Translations under genes and position numbers: made by a program
The notes under the pieces: model-generated
What the model saw: only the letters and a program-made list of their open reading frames with translations
Databases searched by the model: none
Told to the model about the DNA's origin: nothing
Origin: Symbiodinium natans
Lineage: Eukaryota > Sar > Dinophyceae > Suessiales > Symbiodiniaceae
Assembly (NCBI GenBank): GCA_905221605.1
Contig: CAJNDS010002641.1
Coordinates: forward strand, 248,001-312,000
DNA length: 64,000 bases
Direction of reading: 5' to 3'
In this document: positions 11,317 to 22,500 of the stretch, one piece after another
How positions within the stretch are numbered: the first letter of the stretch is position 1
Layout: every line of letters starts with the position of its first letter

Positions 11317-12540
11317 ATGGTGGCGGTTCCGTTCTGCACCCCCACGATGCAATACGGCGCAAACGCCGAGTTGCATTCGTTGCCGGCCCCCATGCCACCG
11401 CAGTCACAGCAACAATGTGTGCCTCAGGCGGATTCCCCCTTGCTACCCCCCCCCTCGCCACTACCTCCCTCTCAACTACCCCCCCGTACTATACCCCCCC
11501 CACTACCACCCCCCTACCTCATGGACTCTTGAGCCCCACATTGAGTGGAGTTGTCAGGTAGTTGCCATGCTCGTGCCGGCGGGCCAGTTTCCCTATGCCG
11601 CAACGCAGCCGTCCATGATGTGCCAGACGGAGAAGCAGCTCGGTGCATTTGCTTTTTGAAGTTTGGTGTTTGGTCATTGGTCATTGGTTCCATCCTTTCC
11701 GCGATGTCGAGGTAGGTGGGGGGGGGGCGGAGGCTGTCACAGCTTGTTGGTTCTTGCATACACGTTCTCAAGGTCCCTGAGCTGTTGTTGGAGGCTTGAG
11801 GGTGCTTTAGGGCTATTGAAAAGTTTCTGCGGTTTGCAAGGTTTCGGCACAGACTCGGGGCCTGCCAGTGCCCACAACACTATGGTTCTGAAGCCCTGAC
11901 GCGCAATCCTTGTAAACACATGTCGCCTGCCCGAAAGCAATCTCGGCATGTCATTCCAAAGCAATGGAAACCCCTAACCGCCAAACAAACCCTGAACTCT
12001 GACCGCAAGTTTTACCCTCCAAACCTCAGGTTCGCACCGCAGGTGGCTCTTCAACCGCCCGTTCCGCAGGTATGTGCGTCATGGATTGGGGTCCTCGCGG
12101 GCTTTCGGGCAAAATCGTGGCAGTGGTTCCCATTCCACCCACCATCACCCGCCCTAAGCCCTACGCTACACTGCACCTCAAACCGCCCGAAGTCCCGAAG
12201 TCCAGGCCCATCCTCATGAAATGGTTTTTTGCAGCACAGAAACATGACCCCCAATCCAAGAGCTAGCTCATAACAAAACGAGCGCCGCAGCCCAGAACCA
12301 CCATGGGCAGAGGAGATCCTGCACCCGAACATGCAGCTCACCCCAGTCCTGAAGCCTGTGCACGCTCCCGGCGTCACAGCCTCGGATGTCGAGCCTCGTG
12401 TGCGTGGACACTATGGTGGACACTATGCAAGCCTTGGAAGTTTCGCAAACTCTTCACCAAGTTACAGAAGGCCTGGACACCCCCAAGTACCCTTCAAGAT
12501 GCCGCAAGTCCACAATCAGGCACGCTTGCACTGTGAAGAA
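11317..12540 (+). CDS. Candidate N-terminal exons of the PUF gene
   Basis: From the ATG at 11,317 the frame reads MVAVPFCTPTMQYGANAELH and then a Pro/Gln-rich stretch. A second open piece after an AG near 11,556 reads VVAMLVPAGQFPYAATQPSM. Short pieces follow near 12,043-12,068 (VALQPPVPQ) and 12,305-12,500 (HPNMQLTPVLKPVHAPG). The low-complexity, Met/Pro/Gln-rich composition is typical of the disordered N-termini of dinoflagellate RNA-binding proteins. Further exon-like pieces occur at about 13,209-13,285 (ELPSPPDTASEADRAEG), 13,613-13,670 (KMFFEAKLSTSAARRLRRKL) and 15,840-15,930 (LQQQLQGSPEQVSSALLLLK). I infer, but cannot prove, that these join to the PUF exons from 16,546 onward. Splice sites in this part are not phased. 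Confidence 0.35.
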
Positions 12541-12900
12541 GGCAGCAGAGCCGTGATGTGCCCTTGCCAAGGTCGGCAGCAGCACCTGCAGCATCTCGGC
12601 GACCAGTTTGGGGCAGGGGGGCGTTGTCAGGGCCAAAGGTGCGGAGGGCCCTTCGCTACTGCCTCGCTTCTTCACTCCGCCAAGCAAATTCTGCAGCAAA
12701 AACCGAGATCTTGTGAACTTTGGCTCCATGATTGGAGACTACGTCGTGATCCTTTATGGCCCTGCAGGATCCAGTAGGCAAAGCTTAACTTTTTTTGCTT
12801 TTGGGGGAGGGAAAAAGTACCGGACTTGGAACTTCTACACCGAAACAGACTCCACCAACGCCGGAGATCCAATCCCGGCTGGCCCACCCAAGCCCGAAAC

Positions 12901-12994
12901 TTGGGATGTTCCCCCTTATACTGACAGTCCTCCATAGGGATTCTAATAGGGGGGTATTCGAATCCGTAACAATATAAGGGGGAAAACATCCCAA
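12901..12994. mobile_element. MITE-like element, copy 1 (94 bp, terminal inverted repeats)
   Basis: The left end TTGGGATGTTCCCCCTTATA is the inverted match of the right end TATAAGGGGGAAAACATCCCAA apart from two extra A residues. The interior contains ATAGGGATTCTAATAGG. The reverse complement aligns along its right two-thirds with the element at 30,021-30,105. It is short, non-coding and palindrome-ended, as expected of a miniature inverted-repeat element. Confidence 0.75.
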
Positions 12995-13109
12995 ACCCGA
13001 AGCCCCTAAACTCTTAACACCCACGAGACAGCGCCGAGGTGAGGATGAACATGGCGCAGCCCAGCACCTTGGCAGCTGCAAACCATTGCAAACCCTCAGC
13101 TCTCAAAAC

Positions 13110-16100
13110 CTGAATCCCCTCCCCCCCCCCCCCCCAACCCTCAAAGAAATCCTCTTAAAACCCCTGAAAACTCTGAACCCCGCAACCCCGACAACCCGCT
13201 TTCAGGAGGGAGCTGCCTTCGCCGCCCGACACCGCCTCCGAGGCTGATCGCGCTGAGGGCCTGGCACCTCGACAACGTCGGCGGGTTCAGGGTTGTAGAT
13301 TTGGAGTCTTCAGGTTGAGGGTTGAGGAGTGAAAAGATTGAGTTTCAAGGTTCTGTCCAGCCGTCAGACCCTCAAAAGGAAGCGTTGTTCTGAATGAGGG
13401 GCCCCGTCCCTGTGTTCTTTGATAATTCAAGCGCTTCCTCTCAAGCCTGATAAGCCCCATGCCCATAAAGAATCCCAGGTTCTTAGTAGGGAATCGGGGA
13501 AGTAGGGCCCTACATATACATATATATATATATATATGTATACCCTTAAAGGGGCTATGTGGGTTACCTCCTTCCCTCATTCCCTACTAAGAGCCAGCCA
13601 GAAGATGTTTTTTGAGGCCAAGCTCAGCACCAGCGCCGCCCGCCGGCTCCGTCGGAAGCTGGGACTCCCCCTTGCTCTCTTTTCTTTGTTGAAGCCCCAT
13701 ATGAAGGAGGCCCCTAAACCTGCAAAACCCATGATGATGATGGTGATGATGATGATGATGCCAGTAACAATGCAACACATATGCTAAATGCCTCGTGTAT
13801 TCATGCACATCACGATATTTGCACATATGTATATTCTATATATACATATCTAGCCGATTCACGTACTTCTAAATACGCATGCAAATATACATGTAAATTG
13901 ATAGGTGTTAAAGAAATTTGTAAACGAATAGAAACCATAGACACAAACATACAAGTAACCACAAGTCTAATTTTGATAAATGTATCCGAGCATACATGTG
14001 TGTATGTATATATATATAGTACATACATTCACGTGTTTGTTTATGCTTATAATGCGTACTTAATACTGGAGATGAAAAATAGATACTTGCTACTTAACCC
14101 CTCCCCAGAAATTTAAATTAAAACTTATTCTTCAATACGTAATGCCTAATACTTACTACTTCATACTTTATACTTCTACTCCCTTCCTCTCTCTCTCTCT
14201 CTCTCCCTCCCTCCCTCTCTCTCTCTCTCTCTCTCCCTCTCTCTCTCTCTTTCTGTAACCTAGGAAGCGCGCCTCGCAGAGGGCGCTGGCGAGCCCGGCA
14301 CCGAAACCCTGGGCCAGCAACGGCTTGGGGGCCTAAGCTTCGGAGAGCGGGGGTTCTGGTTGAGGCTTCATTTGGTGATGCTTACGTCTGTTCTGTCCGG
14401 CATGTTGCAGAAAATTCATGCCTTAAGTTCTTGATTGGGTTAGCAGTGCACCGGAGGGTTGGCAGGTCTGCGCTTCGCGGTAAACCCCCGCCCGGCTCAC
14501 CCAGCTGCGCAGGTCCAATTGCAGTTGGCCGCGTTTGGACGTCAGGCTGCAGGGGAGATGTACGTGTCTTAAACTCGGTGAGTTTAGTGTTTCAGGGCAG
14601 GTCTTCCTCTCTTCGTTTTCACACACACACACACACACTGGCGTGTTCTTTGGCTGTTCGATGCGAGATCGCCGCCTTCATCTTAAAAGCCAAGGTGCAT
14701 AAGTTGCAGACCGAGATGCTGGTACTAGAGGACGCTAGTGGACAACAGCGATTGTTGCGGCAATATACAGCGAAGATGATACATGATGTAACGTAACACT
14801 GCGTAGGTACGTCCAGCTGATCAGGCTGGATATCCCATCTGCAACCGTAGCTTCGTTGCACGCGGTAGGTTGCAGATGCCGTGTGCCCCTGCATGATGCA
14901 ACAAGTCTCCCTCGTGCAGTTCGGTAGTGGCCACACACACACGCACCCTCGCGCGCGCGCGCGCGCGCGCGCATGGACTGGGGAGGGTATTCGCACTTTC
15001 CGTTTTTGGTGAGATTTGTAGTGAGGGTGAAGATCTTAACCTAATAAGGGGTAGCTGAAAGCCCGCAACGTAAAACGCGATAGGTGCCAGAACCGAACCT
15101 TTAATCACATTGCAAAAGAATGACATGTAATGCACGCTATGTGCATACTACGGTCACAAGCTGCGCCCTGGTGCCCATGTTGAGCATTGCAAGTACGTTT
15201 ACCTGTCTCAAACGCCGGAGCTTCGTTGGCAGAGGCCATGAAATGAGACCTTCTGCCCTCTGCCGAACCTTCCCTTTGTTATATATGTATATATATATAT
15301 GTATATTATATTGATATGTATATGTCAATAGATACATATGTGTGTATATATTTGTATATCTGTAAATGTATATATTAGTCTTATTATTATGATAATTTCA
15401 AAATCATGAGAGCAGAGTAAAATTATGCTGTATTGTGTCATATTACATTACATTGTATTCTATATGTTATATTATCTTATATTATCTTATATTATATTAT
15501 ATTATATATTATACTGTATACATTTTTCCTGCAAACAGCTCAGTGAGGAAGCGAGATCCAAGCCCTTAGCTTAGAATCAGGGTGTACACACACACACATA
15601 CACCTACAGGTAATCCCAGGCGGGCATATTTACAAAGCTTACGATGAACACATGAGCTGACATCCTCAATCGAGAAAACAAAGGTCCCCAAGACAGTCCA
15701 TTGAGGCACTTTTTGTTTTGGCAGGCCTTTTGGCCTTAAACCCAAAAACCCCCTCCCTGTACCGTAAGTTCACAAACCCAAAACCGACTGACCCAGGAAT
15801 CCATTGACGGAAATCTTCGACTCTGCTGCATACGAAGATCTGCAGCAGCAACTGCAAGGAAGCCCCGAGCAGGTCTCCTCGGCCTTATTGCTGTTGAAGG
15901 ACCATGCTGCTGGGCCGAGTTACAGCAAAAGGTGTTGTAGGACCAAATGCGGTTTAGGGTTTAGGGCGACAGTTTAGGGCTCAGGGTTTCGGGTTGAGGG
16001 GAGTTCAACTTTGCTGTACGTCCAAGTCTTGCAGGCAGATGCTGTGTATTCATTGGCATCCTGAAGTAGATAAAATTTGTAAACTTTAAAAATGACTCAC

Positions 16101-16545
16101 ACTAAAAAAGCACTTCAGGTAAGCCCCGCAATGACAGTCAGTGCTCTCGCAATGACAGTCAGTGCTCTTGCAACGGCAAAGGAGGAAATAAGTCAAGCAA
16201 CCCGAGAGGACAAGGCCGAACACCCCAGACCCAAACCATAGACAGAATATGCCTCGGGCAAAGTCCATCTATGGCTTCGGCCTGATCCCATGGACCCCAA
16301 CAACACCCAAAACACCTCAAGTCTCCTCACTAGATCGTTCTGCAGTATGTGGGGTTCCTCCCATCTAAGAGGCGACCCCATAGATAGCATATTGTGGTTG
16401 GACTGCAAATTCATCAAAACGTTCGCTTAAGCACTAGGGGTCCTGGAAACAAACTGTAAGCTCCCACAGCTCCAACTGCTCAACCCCCACAACCACAAAA
16501 TCCCTCAACCCGTCCATGGCATATAATAGCGAAACCCAAATCCAG
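13110..16545. other. Probable introns with microsatellites; exon-like islands
   Basis: The stretch contains poly-C at 13,119-13,135, (TA)n near 13,515-13,540, (ATG)n near 13,731-13,760, (TC)n at 14,175-14,252, (CA)n at about 14,620-14,638, (GC)n at 14,951-14,973, an AT-rich tract with TATTA-type units at about 15,280-15,520, and TTTAGGG runs at 15,951-16,001. Coding-like islands (13.2, 13.6, 14.27, 14.69 and 15.84 kb) are noted under the candidate N-terminal exons, or remain unassigned. One example is a coiled-coil-like piece near 14,690-14,796. Confidence 0.5.
16131..16175 (+). repeat. Two-unit short tandem repeat
   Basis: AATGACAGTCAGTGCTCTCGC is followed directly by a near-identical unit ending CTTGC. 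It is a local duplication of about 21 bases in presumed intron sequence. Confidence 0.6.
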
Positions 16546-19500
16546 GTTTGGGACCTTTCTTGCCATCCAATGGGCTGCCGCCTCATTCAGCTGGCGCTTG
16601 AGCGTGCCAAGCCTCGCGACCCGGCTCTGTCTGCAGGGGTACTTGAGGTTTGAGGCATTAGGGGTTTAGATGCAAAGAAGAGGTGCACCAAGTCTGGATG
16701 CCCGAGCATGGAGAGAGCGACAAACTCGTGTTTGGACGATCCGCCGCACCCCGAAAAAACCCATGGCAGACTCTGATGAGACCCTATACTGGGTTTTGGA
16801 GTACTAATACTGTTTTTGGGTTCTTGTTGATGCACATTTGTTTTTAGGCGAGCAGACATGCCATGTAAAGCGGGGTATGCATCGCCGCTTGTACCTTTGA
16901 TCAAAGGGGTGGGCTACGGATGACCCTTGAGCAGCACAAATCGAGAAGTGTACATGCCAGGTGCAGCGCAAGGGAAGCCCATGTATAGAGGCAGAGAAGC
17001 ACTTTGCAGTCGTGTGAATCCCGAAAGAAACAATCCGAAATTCGATGAGCCATGTCCGCGTTTGAGCCTGCTCTAGAAGCAGCGATGATAGCTGGTTCGG
17101 GCCCTGTGCATCCGCAGGGTATGAGCCCAAGTGACGTGCGCGAAGAACAACAGCAACCGTTGGATGCGTGGTCAGGACCGGATCAGCAGTCTGGCGCTGT
17201 GGCAATGAGGACAATGGCGGTGGTTTCCCCTCCTTCGCCTTCGAGCCCTGGATGGCAAGCGGCGGGTCACGAGGTGTCCGTGGCGGGCCAAGTGGTGGCG
17301 GCAACGAGGACATTGGAGATGGGACCTGGGGATGCGATGAATCTGCGTAGTCCGCAAGAGACCGTTGGAGAACCTCGGAACGTGACGGAGGCGGCAAATT
17401 GGCCGACAGATGTGTTTCCATCACGGAGGGCCCTTCCGGTGTGGATGCAAAGACTGGGCGCGTTTTTCCAGGAGATGAGGGCGAATCCGCCTGCTGGGGG
17501 AGTATGGGCTCCTTCACCTTTTCCTTCGCCGCCGACTACCAGAAGGCATAGGGCGTTGCATGGCTTGCAGGATGGGAGAAGGGGCGAACAGGGATTGTTC
17601 ACCCCGGATCAGTGGCACCGTATCCAGCAGATGGAGAACCAGGCGCCGTTGCTGTATGGCCAAGGACAAGCGAGGGATGGCCAGGGGGATGTCAGTTCGA
17701 ATGACAGCACGAGGGAGGCCGTGGAGGCGGAGGTACGACGGCAGATGCAAGGGCTGGTGGCGCAGCTAGAGGCTTCGAGGAAGGAAGCGGGAGAACTGCG
17801 AGAGGAGGTGGAGCGCATGAGGCAATTTGCACAAGGAGGTCAAGAAGAGGCACGATTGCAGGCTCCTACGGCATCGGGCCTCCAAGCACCATTGCAGGCT
17901 CCTACGGCGTCGGGCTTCCAAGCACCATTGCAGGCTCCCTCGGCATCGGGCCTCCAAGCATCATTGCAGGCTCCTACGGCATCGGGCTTCCCAGCAACAT
18001 TGCAGGCCCCTACGGCATCGGGCCTCCAAGCACCATTGCAGGCTCCTACGGCGTCGGGCCTTCAAGCATCACGGCAGGTCCCTACGGCATCGGGCTTCTC
18101 AGCTGCACGGCAGGCACCTTCGGCAACGGGCGGAGCATCATTGAGGTTCTCTACGGCAACAGGTGGGGAAAGGTGTAGCACAACAGCTTTGCCCACAACG
18201 ATGGACCTTCATCAGGAAGCTGGCGGGGTTGCTTTGTCGTTCGAACCAGGGGTGGTTGAGATGCCGGATGTGTCAAGGCCACCAGAAGTCCCGAGACCAA
18301 TGAGAGAAAATTCAGAAGTGGGTCCCTCTCCTTTGGGTCCACCCAGGACATATGGCCCGGCGAGATCCCCAGCAACCACGACGCAAGGAGGAGAGGAGCG
18401 ACCTTTGCTGCAGGCAAGGAATACCCCACCGAGAACACCGCTTCTGGGTCCAGCAGAAGATCCTATGACAAGGTTGCTGCAAGGTTTGGAGCGGGTCATC
18501 GGAGCAAAATCCGATAAGCCGGAGGAGGTGAGCAAGGCGTCGATAGAGGCACCACAGCTTCCTGAGGCAGGGGAGTCGGCGTCGGTGGACTTTGGAGACT
18601 GGATGCATTGCCTGGAGCATGTCATGGGTGACATTAGTACGAGCTCAGAGTGGTGGGGGATGGTCAAGGACGCAGCGACCCGCTACTACGAGCAGTACCA
18701 GGCGGCGGACCAGTTTGCAAGGCTGACGTTGAAGCCGACATTCACTTCCGAGATCAAGCAGCAGCGCTGGGATCGTGTCGACCGGCGGGCAGCCGGGATG
18801 ATCTTGCAGGCGATCCCGGGGGACATTCGCAAGGAGCTTGTGGCAAGCAGGGCAAGGTCGACATTGGAGATCATGTGCCGGCTCATGGTGATCTATAGAC
18901 CTGGATCGATGGCTGAGAAATCACAGCTTCTGCGAAAAATTGAGAACCCTGATGCAGCGACCAATGCGGTGGAGGCAGTGGATGGCCTTCGCCTATGGCT
19001 ACGCATCTACACGAGGGCACAAGATCTTTCACTTGTCGTGCCGGACCCCTCTGTTATGCTGAAGGCCTTAGACACCATGGTCCGCAAGCCTCTGTCGGAA
19101 AGCCAGGAGATTACGTTCCGAATGCAGCTACTACGTTACCACTTGAAGATCGACATCAATCCCTCAGCCGAAGGAGTGTTGGCGATCCACCGGGCGTACC
19201 TGGCAGAGTTTGAACAGATTGCCTCAAGGAGGAGCTCACCTAAAGGAAGTGGACAGCCGCGCGGACAAGAAGGTCAGCAGACAGGGCAGGGAGCGAGGAT
19301 AAAGGCTGTGGACTCCAACAAGGGTGAAGGACCTAAGGCTGGAAAGGAGGGAGCAACTTCGCCGCAACGCCCATGCAAGTTTTTCCTCACCGATGAAGGG
19401 TGCAGAAGAGGGAAGGCGTGCAAGTTCGAGCATAGCATGGACAAGGACAAGCGGGAACGATGTTGGGTGTGCGGCAGCAAGCAGCACACATCAAGAACAT

Positions 19501-22500
19501 GCCCTACCAAACAGCCGAAGGAGGACACCAACAAGGGGGCATCACCTAAGGCTGCGGCGATGGCGCAAACCAGGAAGCAGGCGGAGCTGCCTGCAACTGA
19601 GGCCGGCACCAGCGCAAAGGTGGAGAATGTTGATGCGACGTCCTCTATCTCTACTACGGCTCCAGCAACGTCGACAGCTTCAGTGGCATCTTCAGAGGAT
19701 CCAGTCCAAGGAGTACCAGTGGAGAGGTTGTTGGAGGACGCCCAAAGGCTGATGAAGGCATTGGTGGAGGGTCAGCAGAAAGGAGTTTCGTTGAGGGCCT
19801 TCCAGATTCCAGGAACACAATGGGATGAGCTGCCACCGTTGAGGTTTGGGGTTGGCCCAGAGACCATCATGAAGAACTTGGATGTGTCGCAACCGAGTCG
19901 AATGGGATTGATCGACTCCGGCGCTACTCACCCTTTGAGGCCGGCAGCGTCGTCTTCGGAGCTCCAACGTTCAATCGCGGCGGAAGTGATCCTGGCCGGC
20001 GACAAGAAGATCAGTTTGCCACAGACTCCAAGCGGAGTCATTTTGGGAGACAATGAGGCGCAGCCGATAGTCCCACTTGGCTCTTTGGTTAAGTCCCTGG
20101 GTTACGAGTTCGTGTGGAACAGCAGAGGATGCAGGCTGCGACACCCCACAAGACCTGAGGTGCAGGTTTACACGCGGTCGACGTGCCCGGAAGTTCGTGA
20201 ATGTGATGCGTTGCGGCTGATCTCAGAGCTCGAGACCAAGTCCTTGAAGGCGGCGATGGTGTCGTTAGAGGATCTCAAGGCAACGGTCGCGGCCGTCAAG
20301 GCAAAGGAGGAAGGCACGTGGCGTGACTTCCTGAAAAAGTACCTGCAGACAGGGCAGAAGGGCAATGGACTGCAGGCAATTTGTGAGGCGCCCTTTATGG
20401 CTGGGGTCCCCGCAAAGTACAAGGTGAAGATCTTGGAAGCCATACCGCAAAATGACAAAGAGGCCTGGGACTTGATGAGGAAGCTACCCCTCAACAGGTC
20501 GCGGCGGAGAAGTCTGTGGAGAGGGAGGAATTGGATCGTCCATTTGTTCTCCGGCAAGAAGGCAAACAACGATCCGATCCGCAAGATATCTCAGGAAGTC
20601 GTAGAAGTCGACCTGGAGCATGGGTGGGATATCAAGGACAGTGACACCTACGCACTGCTGCTGTGGGCAGCAGCCAAAGGAAAGGTCGAGGCGGTCATCG
20701 GAGGCCCGCCCTGCCGAACATTTTCACTCTTGCGTCACCGGCCGTCGAATATCCTTGGTGAGCGAGGGCCCAAGCCAGTGAGGGCTCCGCACGAGTTGTG
20801 GGGAAAGTTCGACTTGGACGCGGCGGAGCAAACCCTCGTCGACGGTGACAATATCCTCATCCTTCGCATGGTCTGGTTGTGGCTTGTGGCAGACGAAGGG
20901 CGAAAGGAGATCATGCATGAGGAGTGGCAGACCTCGGCGACGGCGTTTGGTCTAGAGCATCCAGAAGACCCACGGGAGTTCCTGAAGGAGGGGGATGAGC
21001 TGTGGGAGATGTGTGTTTCGTTGTGGAGGACTGGCTTGGTGAGGATGTTGGGGGAGGAATGCGAATTGAGGGCTTTTCACTTCGACCAAGGAGCGTACGG
21101 CCACCAGCAGACCAAACCCACGGTGTTCCTGTCCAACATGAGTCTGAACCTAGAAGCTCGAGACCAACGACCACATACACCGCAGCCAAAGAGATCATCA
21201 GAAATGGCAGCTTGGGCACCTGGGTTCCGTTCCGAAATCGTTCACGGGTTGGAAAGATGGAAAAGGACTCAATTGAAGATCAAGGGCGAGATCGTGGAAA
21301 AGAAGATGTCGCCCCAAGAACTGGCAAAGTGGAAGGACCACATTGATGCCGGCCATTGGCCGTACAGGAGGGACTGCTCTACTTGCCTGGCGTCGGCGGG
21401 TACAGGAAGGCCCGCGCGGAAAGTGGTGCATCGCGACGGCTTTGTGCTGTCGGTCGATATCTCGGGGCCCTTCCGGAACAAGGGCGTGGACGAGAAAAAG
21501 GGGCGAAGATACCGCTATTGCCTGGCGGCCACCTACCTGTTCCCGAGGGGTGGAGGGCAAGGCCAAGCATCTAAGGACGAGGTGGTCTGTGGCGCAAATG
21601 GGCGAGAAGGGCAACCAGATCAAGAAGGAGTACAGCATGATCAAGAGAACCCGGAGGACAAGATGGCGCCGCTAATAGAAAGGCCACATGGAGCGGGACC
21701 TATCGATTCCGAGGAGGAGGAGGACTTCTTTGAGCAAGACGAAGAGCCCGACGGTGAAGGTCCTGCAGGAGATCTGGTGGTGGATGCTGAGGCGGAGCAA
21801 GGTGAAGATGAGTGGAAAAAGCTGGTGGAAGATCTAAAGAAACCCTTGGTGATGGATGCGTTGAAGTTTGTGATTCCGCTGGAGAAGCACCGGGGACGGG
21901 ACATCTTGGAGGCCATCCAGGACATCTACATCACCCTGCGCACCATGGGCATGCCGCTACTGAGGATCCATAGTGATAGAGCTAGCGAGTTCAGAACCAA
22001 GATGCTCAGAAAGTGGGCCAGAGAGAGGGACGTATTTCAAACGTACTCTGAAGGAGTGGCTCCAGCTCAAAATGGTTCGGCGGAGGGACATGTCAAATGG
22101 CTGAAAAAGCGGGCAAGGACGCTCTTGGTCGAGGGCTACCTGGACAAGAAGTATTGGCCATGTGCAATGAAGATGGCATGTCGCTTACACAACGATGAGG
22201 TTTTGGGAAAGAAACCTGCGAAGACCAGATTCGGGTCGGTGGTATGGATCAAGTCGAAGAAGGACCACGGACCATTTGATCCACGTTGGGAAAAAGGGGT
22301 CTTCCTTGGTCCGGCCGATGATGTTCGTGAAGGGCAAGTGGTGCAGCTGGATGATGGAATGTGGATCCGCACACTGCACATGAGGCAAGTACGCGAAGAC
22401 GAGCAGGAGGAGGTGAAACCTGAGTACGTGGTGGATTATGTGGATCCAGTTAGAAGAGTACGAGGAAAGACCAAGCTACCTGACCCGGAGGCAAGGAAGA

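Noticed and set aside
16804-17517. 237-codon minus-strand ORF across the 5' LTR
   Set aside because: It is a shadow of the polyprotein and LTR; the opposite frame carries all recognised domains.
21541-21675. Frameshift inside the integrase of the copia polyprotein
   Set aside because: The acidic insert looks odd, but the single frame stays open through 2,999 codons and D, D and E are all in the same frame; neither alternative frame gives a better integrase match.
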